Shown here: positions 35,576-47,685 of the stretch, one piece after another
Numbering within the stretch: the stretch's first letter is position 1
Layout: each line of letters opens with the position of its first letter
NCBI GenBank assembly: GCA_030762935.1
Contig: CM060892.1
Location: 88,710,327-88,774,326 of the forward strand
Length of the DNA: 64,000 nucleotides
Direction: 5' to 3'
Source of the DNA: Hymenopus coronatus
Taxonomy: Eukaryota; Arthropoda; Insecta; Mantodea; Hymenopodidae
The notes under the pieces: model-generated
Databases searched by the model: none
Seen by the model: only the letters and a program-made list of their open reading frames with translations
What the model was told of the DNA's origin: nothing
Position numbers and translations under genes: made by a program

Positions 35576-36235
35576 TACATTTAATATTGAACGCTATGCA
35601 GATATCAGTCATAGTCTTTTAAAATCAATTTGTACTGGAGAGTTCATATTTAGAAATGTAAACTAAACATATTAACGCTGCTCTAATTGTGTATTCTTTG
35701 AGAAAATCAAGAAAACTAAAAAACCTTAAAGAAAGGAAACTTCAGAGAGCGTTGCGATCTTTGTATCGTGGAATTCGATGACCAGCGCTATACCGACTCA
35801 CCCACCACTAAATTTTGGCGGAGAGGCCTAACTATATACCGTGTGGCCATTGAAATGCGATCTAGAAAACATGTCATAATTTTGATATTTGGCCAAAGGG
35901 ACAGTTTCCTATCTCCTTATCTAAGACCCCTTTACAATCACGCCAATTTCTGCGCTCGAATCTGGGACACCTTTGTATACTCGAAAACAAAATGTATATC
36001 TTAAATTTTCTAGAATAACCTGCATTTGGAAGGAATTATATATAGCTTTTTCTAACAAATAAATGCTAAGCGATAAACAGAAACTCACTCCACAAAAATA
36101 TACATGTCTTTAAAACACACAAATAATTCAAATACATCTAATGTCATAAGCCATTTCCGATATTACATGTTAATAATTATTACAATTTTTAAAAACCTGA
36201 TTATTCTTTTAAAGTTACAGCTGATATTCAATTAC

Positions 36236-37332
36236 TTTTCCCAGTTTTTATTTTTATAGCGCACATACATTGTAGATAGTGGAGGTATTGTGTTGCACAC
36301 AAAAATTCTAAAACGAGATTACACCGGACATATGTTTTAAGACCCCCTGAATATAAAAAGAACACTTTTACAAAAAGGTCAGTGTGTGCGTCTAAAACAG
36401 TGAACTCAACAGCATAACTCAAAATCGGAGAGTCCGTGAAACACCAAACTTAGTATTTAAGTTCAGTATTTCCTAAGTAAGCAACACGAAGCATTTTTAG
36501 AAAAAGTTCCATGTGTCTGTGTGTCTGTGAATATGATAACTCAAAAGCGAAAAGTCGTTAAAATACTTTATATTTAAGTTTACTACCTTCCAATACTAAT
36601 CTTAGTTTTCAAGTTTAATATCTTATGTTTAGTATCTGCGATAATAAAGCGAGAAAAATACGTGCACCCCAAACTACCCTTTACAAGGAAATAATTTCGA
36701 AACTTTTCTCAAAATAACTAACGATTTTGATTAAAGATATTCACATGAAAAAATATCTGGGAATTTTCTAGGAATAACCACAATTGACTCTTTATTTTGG
36801 AAGAATTTTCCTGAATTTTGTGCAACTGGTATGCCATAATAAATAGATAAAAGCTTACTCTACAAAGCTCGCTAAAACACACAAATTTATGTCATATACA
36901 TCTTAAGGGTCTTCTCGACCCTTAATATTTAAATCATTTTACTTAAAATCTAAATTAAATTTAATAAACATAGGGTTAAATCAAATTTCTGTTCGGAAAA
37001 TCTTTATATGTTTGATTCAATTAATCTGGAGTTCTGCATTTTTGAAATACTCCTTGTTATTGTTTTCAGTTTTAAAATGCTTAAAACTTTTGGCAAACGG
37101 AATTTGTCAACTCCTGGCAATGCAAAGAAATGCGGTTCAGTCACAACAATTAGCTCTTCAAATATTTGACTATCCCTTTACCCTGGTGTATTTCCTTATT
37201 TCCCTTCTACTTGCAAGAAACTAATAAGACAATTTCTGAAAATGTTTATCTGGATTGAAGTAGAAGAATAAATTTTTGAACAAATTGTTACAAATGCAGA
37301 GAAATTCATGTGAATGAAACACATACGGTTTT
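36236..37332 (-). repeat. FamA copy with internal duplication and insertion
   Basis: The tail starts 'attacttttcccag' and the head ends 'tgtgaatgaaacacatacgg'. The block with 'aactcaaaa.cg' after the microsatellite occurs twice (36417-36440 and 36538-36560), a local duplication of ~120 bp. About 100 bp at 36903-37010 are foreign, starting with a perfect 9-bp hairpin TTAAGGGTC/GACCCTTAA (36903-36911 and 36917-36925). Confidence 0.8.
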
Positions 37333-37680
37333 TTTTTCATTTAACGATTTTGCATATTTCTACGTGGGACTCTTGTCCGAGTAGTGACAATTGTAAATTG
37401 GGTTCTTCGACTAAGCTCCTTATCATCTTGACCTTCTTTCTGTTTCTCTGATTATTTGGTAATTAATAGTTGATTAGGTAATAAGGATAAGATGAGAACC
37501 ATGAGTGAGACATAGCAATGAAGGTTCCTATAATCTCCACCGAAACCAACAAGATGAAGGATGAATTAAATGACAATGAAATTGATATGGAAGGGCAGGA
37601 AATTCGGGGAATGATATAAAACTACACAGCATTCGCCTGGTGACCCGAGAAACCTCCCCAAAATAATCCATTGGTCAGGT
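37333..37680. other. unassigned sequence
   Basis: Non-coding. Contains a self-similar 'taattaatagttgattaggt' region; no known repeat recognised. Confidence 0.3.
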
Positions 37681-37785
37681 GTCCGGCACGAGGATCACAG
37701 TAGCTCCATGGTTAGAGCAACCTTATGGAGAGCGGGAGAACCGTGTTCAATTTCCGGCTGTGGCGTTGAATTTTTCAACTAATCC
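37681..37785 (+). mobile_element. tRNA-derived SINE head (S5)
   Basis: A-box-like 'tagctccatggttagagcaa' (about 37700-37719) and B-box-like 'cgtgttcaatttccggctg' (about 37742-37760). It resembles the S6 head at 19.53 kb downstream of the B box. It abuts a truncated FamA copy. Confidence 0.65.
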
Positions 37786-37799
37786 TAATCAAATAATTT

Positions 37800-38420
37800 A
37801 TATTTAAGTTTAGCATTTTTCAAGGATGCGGTACGAAGATTTACAAGAAACGTCCAAAATCGCCCTTTACATGGAACATTTTTTGAAAAGTTTGATTTTC
37901 TCAAAAATGACTCTAGCGACTTTATTAAAGCTTATGTTTAAGATATCTTTATTCAAAATAAAATGTATATCTTGAATTTCCTGAGAATAGCCTCTGAAGT
38001 CCTGTTAATTCTGGAGCACGTTTGCATAACCGGTAAATCGTAACATATAGACAAAACGTTACTGCATAAAAATGTATAACTCGTTAAAACATACATTTAT
38101 GTCAAATAAAATTTTATATATTGTTAATCGGTTTCGAAGTATTCGTACTTATTTGTCTCAAGTTTAAAACACTTATACATTTCTCAAATGGAAAATCGTT
38201 TTTCTTTCTCCTGTCTAAGCAGAGAGAAGGGAATGTGAGTGTATCACATGATGATTAGCTTACCCCAAGTATTCTCTTGTACCTACATATCTAGAGTAAA
38301 ATTATTTATGCAAATGTTTATATTCTTATGCCTGAAGTATATAGAAAAAAAGTTTTCTCAAGAATAGTTTAATGCAGAATAGGTAGAGAAAAGCATGTGA
38401 ATTTCACTTAGATTTTTCCT
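37800..38420 (-). repeat. FamA partial copy (tail end truncated)
   Basis: From 'tttaagtttagcatttttca' and 'aaggatgcggtacgaagatt' through 'tgagaatagcctctgaagtc' to the head 'agcatgtgaatttcacttag'. The tail hairpin and microsatellite are missing. Confidence 0.8.
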
Positions 38421-39003
38421 TCTTGTGTTATAGTGATGTTTTTGAAACATGAGCGTAATGCATATTTAGTTCTAAAATGTGCATGGATGGTTAAGTCAGT
38501 TTTTTTAATTTTTTAAACATAGTTGGCATGGTATCTGAAGTGTCTTTCACTATATTCTAATTTTATTAAGCCTAAAACTTGAGTCACACTACGAGACAAC
38601 GTGGCCAAAGAACAAATTTCTCCATCACGAAGAGTAACCTCGTGAATAAACGAAATAGCAGCCATTATATATACAAATTGACATTTAACAACAGCGTAAT
38701 ATATGTTAAGATTTTCCCTACTCTCCCGTTCCACAATTCTCCCACAGGATTTCTTAGGACGGTGACTGTTTTCTGATTGAAACACCGTTGAAACCTTATG
38801 CCAATGCATGTCACGTTTGATTACACAAGCCAATGATGAAATATTTTGTTAATGAATTTGCCTTATTATTATGGCTTATACAGTACTGAATCCAAATATG
38901 ACAGTAAAAATGCTGTAGCACCCACCATTTTTACAATTCCCAATTAAACATTCAAGAAAATTAAAATGTTACCTATTTCGAAGGTTTTTTATACTTTCTC
39001 GTG
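38421..39003. other. unassigned sequence
   Basis: Overlapping frames at 38513-38833 (minus) and 38579-38776 (plus) show no recognisable motif. Confidence 0.3.
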
Positions 39004-39645
39004 ATCAACAATGGTCCAGAAACAGTTAGCCTGAAAGAAAAGTTTTATAGCCTGGAGAGAAGAACATTATGCACAACAACATTATGGATTCGGAAAACAT
39101 TTTGCTACCACCTCTACACGTCAAATTAGGTCGACTGAAACAGTTTGTGAAAGCCTTCCTCAAAGTTGAGTAATGTTTCAAGTATCTCTGTGAGAAGTTG
39201 CCTCACTTATCAGAAGCAAAATTCAAAGGAAGCGTGTTTGTTGGACCTGATCCGAAAAATGACGTTTGATTCCAACTTTGAATAAAAATTGACGGACAAT
39301 GAGAGAGAGGCTGGGTATCATTCAGGCAGGTTATTACCAAGTTTTTGAGCAAAAAAAAGGACCCACAATATGTTTCTATTGTAGCCAAAATGCTGGATAA
39401 GTTCAAAAGTTCATGATGGATGATGAGCCTAAAGATTCAATTTTTGAACAGTCACCTTTATTTCTTCCCAGAGAAATGTGAGTGAGGAGCAAGGTGAGTG
39501 GTTTTATCAAGACATCAAAGTGATGGAATGAAGGCATCAAGGCCGCTGGGATACCAGTATGATGGGAGACTACCGCTGGTCACTTCACCGAGGTGTTCAG
39601 CAAGCGACTCATATGAAAAACAGCTATACCACAAGCTTTAAGTAG
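39004..39645 (+). pseudogene. decayed copy of a multicopy arthropod uncharacterised-protein family
   Basis: Conceptual translation with frameshifts gives 'ENILLPPLHVKLGRLKQFVK' (about 39092-39152), then pieces like 'MFQVSL.E' / 'FKYLCEKLPHLSEAKFK', 'VFVGPDPK', 'LIPTLNKN', 'KKKDPQYVSIVAKMLDKFK', 'EQGEWFYQDIK', 'HQGRWD.SMMGDYRWSLHR' and 'HMKNSYTT'. I recognise this order (LPPLH, LKQFVKA, KFLGN..D..Y, QGE.FHQDI, GRW...MM.DYCW) from large sets of uncharacterised proteins in arthropod genomes, many linked to transposable elements. The identification rests on memory of the family. At least four frameshifts and internal stops make it a pseudogene. Confidence 0.65.
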
Positions 39646-41163
39646 AAGATAGAAAGGAAATTTAAGCAAATGGACACATAAAATTACGTACTAGAGATAT
39701 TTTCTTGTTTAGACTTGGATAAACGCTTTGTACATATTGTAGCAATAATTTATTTTTCATTCCTAGAACACATTGTGATAATTTTCTGGTTTGTAATGAA
39801 GCTACAATGTGAGGAAACTGTGAATGATATAAAAAGAATTGCGGTCATATTTGAAATCAGTGACATCAAAACTATAAGATCATTTCTGAACGTTAAATAA
39901 GTTTTTGAAAAGTTGTATTTTGTTGACCTGTGTTACTATTCTTTTACTTTATAACATTATAGTTTCAATGCGTGTGCCATTGTATTAGAATTTCAGCCAA
40001 CAGCATTCAGAAGCGTATCTTTGTTGTATCCTCAAGGGACGGGATAACATAGGAAGAGATTCTTCTGGCGTAATCTGCTCTCAAAATTTCAGAAAACATT
40101 GCAATATGGATGTTTCTTCTTGGATGTGCATCAACTTGTCGATTATTATGATGGTTCTCTTCAAACATATCACAGTTAATACATGTTTATCTCATTTACG
40201 TGCACTGCTACAATAAATGCTTATTCGTTATAGTTAATTGTACCCAGAGATGACAGCTAGGTGGTTGGTAAAAATGGACCATGTATTCATAGATTCAGGA
40301 ACGTTATATACGGTAGAAATATAGGGGACATCAGAATTGAGCAGCAAAGTTGATGACTTGTATATATTCTAGTTAAAGAACTATTAGGAGTATAATATAG
40401 GCAGGTAGCTTTAGTGGAGCTGGGAGAAAATAAGAAGGATGGAAACTGTGGTAGAGAATATACTGCAATTTGGTATAAATGCATAAAAACGGAAGGATAC
40501 TTTTCAAACTAATTTATGATGTAACAATTGTTGTTAAATTACCAAAATAATTGATGGAATGGGAAAGAAAAAGAACTTGAAATAAGGAAAGGAAACTATA
40601 TGGAGGCTGTAAGAAAAACAATAACAACTTTTGAAAAGTGAAAAAATAGAATACAAGATATAGGAAAACACAAAAATAAAAATGGGGAAGTTTGGAAAAT
40701 TGTGGTTTCTCATTCATCTGTTGTAAAAATGTATATTCTTTATACAGTGGAACAACAAACATTTTTCGTTAAAGAGATCACCAGTTCGTTACTTTCTTAT
40801 CCCTGAATTTTTGCCGATTTTTTCAGGAATCAGTAAGTCCAGTTCCTTGATTGATGATCCTGTTAGGGTCTTCGATATTGAACATTTAGACATTTGTTTC
40901 TGCTATTAAATAAGGTAAATTGAAGTATATATCATGGGAGGTATGCCATTAAGGTGTGTATTATTAAATCTTAATGCATTGCTGTAGTATCTATGATTAT
41001 TTTTGAATTCAGTAGTTATTTAATTGGACTGATATGTATATAATATTATTTTATTAATCTCGTGTTACCGAAATTAAACTACATATATAGCTTTGAAGTC
41101 CGAGAAACTCTAGTAATAATATTAAAAATGTCACGTTTTTTTATTTATAAATGTTTTGAAGCG

Positions 41164-41210
<47 letters not shown>

Positions 41211-41688
41211 CATAATAATAATATTATCATATCACTCATCATTTTATTTCGTAGTATTATAATTATTTGCAACTAATGCATTAATTATTCACTTCCGCTT
41301 ATCGTAAGGTACACAGAGGATAGGATCTACTATTCCCGACTCTCAGTAACCATTCTTTTATTGCCCTGGATAAAATGGTTACCATGGCTCCTCGGAGAGG
41401 CAGCTGGCTGACACCCCCACCCCCCCCCCCCCCACATACAGTCACACACTCCCTTCACTTTTCTCCTGGTGATGAATATTGAAACAACCTTAAAAATGAT
41501 ATTTATGTGCTGCATTCATTCAGCAGCGCAACGTCAGAGTTTTAGCAAAGTCTGAATGTTTATTTTCCACTTCGGCGAGTAGAGAAACAATTATTATTTG
41601 ACTTTTAGCTTGTTATATTCCCTCATAATTATGCTTACAAAACAGCAGATACCAGAAAATACAAACGGAGGCGGAATCGGAAGCCACA

Positions 41689-41719
<31 letters not shown>

Positions 41720-42262
41720 TAATTTGTAATTTTTACGGGTGTGCGTCAGCACGTCACTAACGAACACACATTTCTAATTATTATGAAATATAATTTTGAG
41801 GTCATAAATAATAAATGCGAGAATGTTAATGTGAATGAAGTAGTGCTACAATAGGGTTGTGCAATACGGCCTTATGTCTCTGGAATTTACTTGTTGAAAC
41901 AGACCTTCCATGGCGTCTAATTAATTTACTAAACAATTTATAACGAAGCAAACTCTGCGTCAAACAATTTAGAGGAAAGTATTAATATTGGTGTTAGACA
42001 ATAGTGAGAGTCGTTCTGCTAAAGATTAAAGAATCTAAACTAAACATCTGTACGCAAATTACCTTACGCCAATTATAGAAATTGAAACCGGTTCCAAACA
42101 AATAAAATCACGAGAATTAATAGCTAAAAATAAAGCTAAATTATGGATTTCATGATAATAATACACCAATCTAAAAAATAATAAATATTAAAGAACTAAT
42201 ACTGCAAAAAGATGGACCCTTAATAGCAACTCAGTTGTAACGTATAATATAAAGGAGAAGTA
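39646..42262. other. unassigned region, low repeat content
   Basis: The longest stretch without a recognised element. It contains an (ATA)n microsatellite at 41164-41212, a C-run at 41409-41433 and an (ATT)n run at 41692-41717. A 61-codon frame (39715-39900) follows the pseudogene but is not recognised. This may be unique intergenic or intronic host DNA. Confidence 0.4.
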
Positions 42263-42452
42263 GATGTCCACGGTGGCCAAGGTGGATAATGCACGGGCTC
42301 GTGATCTTGATCAGCAGTTCTAATCCCCCCAGCACTGTTTCCTCCCTTTGAGATTTTATATTCGTTCCTAAATATTTTTTCTTATTATATCATGACCCGT
42401 ATCTGTGTTGTAGTAACACAAGACGTTAAACAACATTAAAAACATAAGAATA
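42263..42452 (+). mobile_element. tRNA-derived SINE, degenerate
   Basis: Head 'cggtggccaaggtggataat' with a worn B box 'cagttctaatcc', then a body of about 100 bp and 3' end 'acacaagacgttaaacaaca' plus an A-rich tail. The 'gacgttaaac' ending is shared with the S1 SINE at 14.79 kb. Confidence 0.6.
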
Positions 42453-42587
42453 AAACGAGTTATCCAGACATGCATTATAAAATAACGCTGCTCAACTCCA
42501 TTGTGTAGGAGCAGCCTGTCAGTAAGTTTGAATAATTTATCAAGATACGAGGTTCTCTTTCTGAATTGTTTCTTATTCTGAAAAGAG

Positions 42588-42700
42588 GAATTTGGGTTAG
42601 ATTTAGGTTCTATAGATTCCGAGATAATTTGAATATTGCTTGACTAATTCGCTGTTCGAATAAACCTAGTCGGTTAAAGGATATTAAAATCTGTGAAAAA
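42588..42700 (+). mobile_element. S1 SINE 3' fragment, degenerate
   Basis: 'aggttctatagattccgaga', 'taatttgaatattgcttgac' and 'ggttaaaggatattaaaatc' match the S1 body order with many changes; the head is missing. Confidence 0.55.
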
Positions 42701-43109
42701 TATTACCTTTAAAAGTGCAATAGTATAATTTTGTAAAACAATGGCCGCACATGTGCATATGGCAGCAAGAGTTAAGACTTCAAGGAACAGAGATATTAGA
42801 AGAATATATGCATACAACTAGGATGCGAATTTCTACCTCAATCATTGAAGTAAGAAAACGAAACAGAATAAGATTAAACAATTGGTTATCAATTTATTTT
42901 GTGTAATATAAAAGAAGGAAAGGACAGTTTCAGAAATGAAACAATATTTCAGAAACGTAGGAGTGTCAAATAAATAAATATTCACCAATATGAAGTCGCA
43001 AGCGCTAAAAGGCCATCCCGTCTGTTGCAGGATCTGAAATAATATGAGTTATCAGATACGTAGTTTAGTATAACAATACAATCAGTGAGTTTTTATTTTC
43101 CAGTAGTAA
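42701..43109. other. unassigned sequence
   Basis: AT-rich; no recognised feature. Confidence 0.3.
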
Positions 43110-43222
43110 TTGGATCCAGGGGTCTCAAAACATGTATTTCCGGTGAAACCTCAGTAGAAAATTTTTGGGTGGAATAATCTTCTCTGTATACTATGTACAT
43201 AGTACATATAGAGAATGAACAA
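43110..43222 (+). repeat. FamA tail-end fragment
   Basis: Only the last ~110 bp: 'ggatccaggggtctcaaaac', 'atgtatttccggtgaaacct' and the hairpin 'ttctctgtatac...catatagagaa'. Confidence 0.85.
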
Positions 43223-43297
43223 ATGGACATGAAAAACCTCACTAATTTTTTTTCAAACGTAAACGAACATTATGTCCTGGATTAAACTGATGTATTT

Positions 43298-44062
43298 ATT
43301 ACTTTCTCTGCACGCACTATGTACATTGTGTACCGAGAAGGTATTGTATTCCAGCGAAAAATTCAATATCGAGATTTCACCGAAAATACATGTTTTGTGA
43401 ACCCTTGAATCCCAAAAATATATAGAAAAATATCAGTGTGTGGGTCTGTGTGAGTGTGTGCGCGCGAGCAGCATAGTTCAAAGACGAAAAGTCCGTTAAA
43501 ATCCAAACTAGATATTAGAGTTCAATACCTACTAAGGATGCGACATGAAGATTTCCAAGAAACACCCCTCCTCAACTACCCTTTACATGGAAAAAAAATT
43601 CCAAAATGTTGATTTTCTAACAAATGGCTGTAACAATTTTGATTAACTTTTCTTATATTTAAGACATTCACAAGACGAATAAAATACATATCTTGAAGTT
43701 TCTGAGAATAGTCTCTTAATGACCAATGTTATATCTTTTTAAGGCACACAGTTTATGTCACATACATGCTTGTTTTCCTGCAGTTCACTATTTTCGAGAT
43801 ATTTGTTGTTATTGGTTTCAGTTTTAAAATACAGGAACATATCAACTCCTGGCCACGCAAGGAAACTGATTTTAATCCTATAGCAACCACATTTTAATAT
43901 ATGTGACTATTGGTTTAGCCTAGTGTGTTCCTTTATATTCTTTCTAATAAGACGTTTCTACTAGGGTTTATCAATTAGCATGAAGTGAGTATAAGAATAA
44001 GCTTATTAACAGTAATTGTTACAGAGATGTAGAGGAACTCAAGAGAATGAAACACAGCTGCT
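43298..44062 (-). repeat. FamA copy, first unit of a second head-to-tail tandem
   Basis: Begins 'ttattactttctctgcacgc' with a good hairpin to 43345. TG/CG microsatellite at 43436-43470. Ends 'actcaagagaatgaaacaca'; the next copy starts about 25 bp later in the same orientation. Confidence 0.88.
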
Positions 44063-44084
44063 TTCTTCAAAACTTTCCATTTTT

Positions 44085-44920
44085 ACTTTCTCTAGCCCCG
44101 TATGTACAATGTACATAGAGATAGAGAAGTACTGTATTCCACCCAAAAATTAGATACCGAGATTTCCCCGGAAATATGTTTCCAAAAAAAGCATTTTCAT
44201 AAAAAGGTCCGTGTGTCAGTGTGTCTGTGAACACGATAACTCAAAAACGAATAGTCGGTAAAAGCACCAAACTTGATATTTAAGTTTAGCATCTTCCAGG
44301 GATGCGACACGAAGATTTTAAGAAAAATCCCCCCACCCCAAACTACCCTTTACAGGAAATTTTTTCGTAAATTTTGATTTTCTTAAAAATGGCTCTAACG
44401 ATTTTGATTAAAATATCGTGTATTAAAGACATTTAGCTGACATACAATACTTATATCTTGAATTTTCTGGGAATAGCTTCTAAAGACCTGTTTATTCTGG
44501 ATGAATTTTGCTTAATTTGGCATAACTAGTAAACCGTATACAAAAAATGTAGGTCTTGCTGAAAATACACAAGTTATGCCATATACATTTTTCTCGTGGA
44601 GCTTACAGTTTTCGAGGTATTCAGTGCTATTAGTTTCAGTTGTGAAGTACTTACACTTTTCTCAGACTGGAGCGTGCGGTTTTCTTTTGTTCTACTCCTG
44701 GCCAAGAAAAGAAAGGATTTGTAATGACAATCACATAAGGACAGCTTTTAAAACACTTGACTATGTCTTTAGCCTAGTGTATTCCCTTAGTTTCTTCCTA
44801 CTTATAAGGAACTAAGTAATAAGAACATTGTGCTAATGAGTACCTCAATTAGCAAGATGCAGAAAGTTTGTAGAACAGCTAGAGAAAGTCATGTGAGTGT
44901 AACACATAAGATTTTTTCAA
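44085..44920 (-). repeat. FamA copy (same subfamily as the copy at 49066-49969)
   Basis: Starts 'ttttactttctctagccccg' and ends 'catgtgagtgtaacacataa'. Its head carries 'gtagaacagctagagaaag', a variant shared only with the copy at 49.07 kb. The two also share a ~77-codon open frame, which is an accident of close sequence identity. Confidence 0.92.
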
Positions 44921-46261
44921 AAGGAAATAAAATCGTAATTGCGGTTTATACAGACTGTTCAATCAATAATAAATAACATATCTAGGAGTCGCGCCAAGTA
45001 TCTACGAGTCGCCGACAGGCATAATTGTTTATACCTGGTCAGCTAGGCCGTACTTAACAATGTGAATACCAAACCCAATAGCCGCAACATAAATTGTTTT
45101 AAGAAAATAGTGGTTCCAAAAAGTGAAAATAATAAAATATTAGTAATATATACATAATTTGACTAAAAAAACTATAAGAAACATTATTTATAAAAGATTT
45201 TATTGCTACGTTAGTTTTTGTTTCTTTTTACAAAAGTGTTTAAACACAGCTCAGTCTAGGTACACACAGAATATAACTATGAGTAATAGAGAGGCGTAAT
45301 CTTTACAACCAGTTTCGAAGCGTGTTGTACTATCTAGCATTGCTCATTGCCTGGCTTCGTTCAGTTCCTGCTAGTAGGTAAATCAGTGAACACTAAAGAG
45401 AGCACAGATTAAAAATGTCGAAAATACGATAGGGTAGGCCTTCAACACTGAACGAAATTGAGGTTGATTCAAATATATTTTCAGTGGAAGGAGAAGAGCC
45501 TTTTTTCGGATACAGTGAAGATGTATCTGCTATTTCATTGCAACGAATTCTGAATGAGTTTGGTTCATTTATGTTCATTGTCTTTCCAAAGGTCTGCACA
45601 TTATTTTTCTAAATGTTTTGTATCAAGATTTACACTTTTGTTGTAAAATTAAGTACAAGGCGTGATGATTTACTAATCATGTTGTGAAATAATTGTTTTA
45701 TTGTGTTACTTTATGAATTAGAACAATGCATATTTTTGTAACAGATAATAGCTCAACGTGTGTATGTTTACGATACAAATCACCCCCTCTTTATACCGCT
45801 GACTGCTCTTTGTGTTCGTAACTGCCTGCGCTTTGGAACACAAAATCGAGCTCTAGTATTAAATTGTGAAAAACATTTTTAACGAATTTCAGTGCATTAA
45901 TTAGGCATAATAATTATTAATGTTCCTTCAAATGACAAGTGGAAGCTCACTCTCAAAATTTGATACTTGTAAGTTTTGGATTTTCTCTGCAAAATTGAAC
46001 ATAAAGATCTTGAAGTGATGGTGAATGACTGCCGGTCAGAGAGAAATCATAGTGCACTCTGGTGGCAAAATAGCTTTTGTTATAGAAGCTGAATTTATTT
46101 ATGAACAGGTCTAAAAAGTATTGCCAATTACATACTGTTAATGACGTAAGCGTAATGCCAACATGAGTGCTCATAGCATTACGTGAGCATACTCTCGACT
46201 CCCCGCGAGCGTCAAGTTGTCAATATTCGTTAGGAACGACAGTGGTAGCTTCAACTGGAAC
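44921..46261. other. unassigned region
   Basis: 45410-45610 can be read on the plus strand as a short frame rich in acidic residues ('NEIEVDSNIFSVEGEEPFFG'), but it has no recognised relative. 44985-45110 has a local repetition of 'cgagtcgcc' / 'ggagtcgcg'. No other feature is seen. Confidence 0.3.
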
Positions 46262-46562
46262 GGGCTACAGTTCAACACTGAAGCCAATAACAAGGAATTT
46301 CTCGGAAACGGTTACTTTAAAAATAAAAATGATAATAATAATAATAAAAATAATAATAATAAAAAATAGAAAATTAATAAATAAAAAATCTAATAAATAA
46401 CAAAATATTAAAAAATAATAAATAAAATCAGTATATGACAAATTGTGTATTTTAACGAGATTTACATTTCTCTACAATAACGTTTTGTCTATCTCTTACA
46501 GTTTATCCATTTACATAAAATACATCAAATTCACACAGACACATACGGACCTTTTTCTAAAT
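46262..46562 (+). repeat. FamA fragment with AT-rich expansion
   Basis: 'ctgaagccaataacaaggaa', 'ttctcggaaacggttac', then an AAT/AAAT-rich expansion (46320-46425), 'tatgacaaattgtgtatttt' and 'gtctatctcttacagtttat', ending in 'cacacagacacatacggacc'. Internally deleted and followed directly by another FamA head. Confidence 0.75.
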
Positions 46563-46563
46563 A

Positions 46564-47568
46564 TCTAATGTGTTCCATTCACATGACTTTCTCTTCAACA
46601 AAGTATTCTTAATAACTAATTGAGATAAACACTAGCAGAAACGGTCTTATTGCTTAGTTTCTTATAAGTAGAAGGGAAATAAGGGAATATACTAGGCTAA
46701 ACCGTCAGGAACATTTTTAAAATATGCTTGCTATGTGTTTGAAATCCGTTTCTTTGCCTGGCCAGGATTTTACACGTTTCCGTGTGAGAAAATTTTAAGT
46801 ATTTCAAAAATGAATCCAATAACAAGGAATGTATTAAAATGGTCAATTTCACAAAAAGAAAAAAGGATATGATCTAAATTGCGTGATTGCAGGATATATA
46901 CAGTTTTTGTGTAGTAATGTTTTGTCTATTTCTTAATATTTATTAGATATGGAAAAATAAAAAAAAAGAATTAAGAGCTCTTCAGAGCCTATTCCCAGAA
47001 AATTCAAGACACCTATACATTTTATTTGTTATGCAAATATCCTAAATATAAGAGATTTTAATTTTTATTGGAAGATAATAATGGAACAAAGGAGAGATTT
47101 ATCGTGAGATTCCATGTGATCTCAAATTAATAAAATAGTTTAGTTGCATTTGGTTTAATTCAATGTTAGTATGTGTATTAAATCATTATTTTTTATGATT
47201 ACTTTGTGTTTTCAAAATGTTAGAGTCATTTTTGAGAACATCAACAATTTCAATTTTTTCCCATGTAAAGGGAAGTTGATTGTGGGGGACATTCTTGTAA
47301 ATCTTCGTGTCGCATCCTTGGAAGATACTGAGCTTAAAAACAAGTTTGGTATTAAAAGGACTTTTGGTGTTTTAGCTATACTGTCCACACAGACGGGCAG
47401 ATACACACACGCACACATACACTGGCATTTTTCTGAATTTTTTTTTTCTTCAGGAGTCTCAAAACATGTATTTCCGGAGAAATCTTTGTATCAAATTCTG
47501 GGCGTACATACAATACCTTCTCTATACACTATGCACATAGTACGTTCAGAGAGAGAGTAAAAATGTTA
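46564..47568 (+). repeat. FamA copy with about 140 bp internal insertion
   Basis: Head 'atctaatgtgttccattcac' at 46564. Tail hairpin 'ttctctatacac...cagagagagagt' to 47568. 47065-47205 does not belong to the family. CA slot at 47400-47423. Confidence 0.85.
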
Positions 47569-47574
47569 TTTTTA

Positions 47575-47685
47575 CAGGGGACTATAAAACGCGCATTTCC
47601 GGTGAAATTTCGGTATGGAAATTTTCTACGGAATATAATACCTTCTCTATCTACGTACCATGTACTAAAAAAGGATACGTTATCA
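47575..47685 (+). repeat. FamA tail-end fragment in tandem with the previous copy
   Basis: 'ggggactataaaacgcgcat', 'ttccggtgaaatttcggtat' and 'taataccttctctatcta'. It repeats the terminal ~110 bp in the same orientation right after the complete tail. Confidence 0.8.

Larger units (their letters stand above)
33529..35975. mobile_element. TIR-bounded insertion, about 2.45 kb, non-coding
   Basis: The ends are CAGGTGTCCCAGA (33529-33541) and TCTGGGACACCTTTG (35961-35975). The 11-bp core GGTGTCCCAGA is a perfect inverted repeat, and both sides are flanked by TA (33527-33528 and 35976-35977), as in Tc1/mariner-type integration. The insertion interrupts a FamA copy at a point where the family sequence is otherwise continuous. 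Inside is a tRNA-like stretch (33735-33810), unassigned AT-rich DNA with an unrecognised minus-strand frame (34107-34364), and a young LINE 3' end. No transposase is recognisable, so it would be a non-autonomous derivative. Confidence 0.7.
33246..36228 (-). repeat. FamA copy, second tandem unit, split by a 2.45-kb TIR element
   Basis: The left part at 33246-33528 ends 'gatttttattaaaata'. The right part resumes at 35976 with 'tatactcgaaaacaaaatgt', 'atatcttaaattttctagaa' and 'gataaacagaaactcactcc', which is exactly the next stretch of the family. The intervening sequence is listed separately. The head end is lost, replaced by the next FamA copy at 36236. Confidence 0.8.

Noticed and set aside
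41062..41262. Poly-isoleucine protein
   Set aside because: It is a translated (ATA)n microsatellite.
45393..45610. N-terminus of a piggyBac-like transposase
   Set aside because: The acidic short frame is only superficially similar, there is no catalytic region downstream, and no terminal repeats were found.
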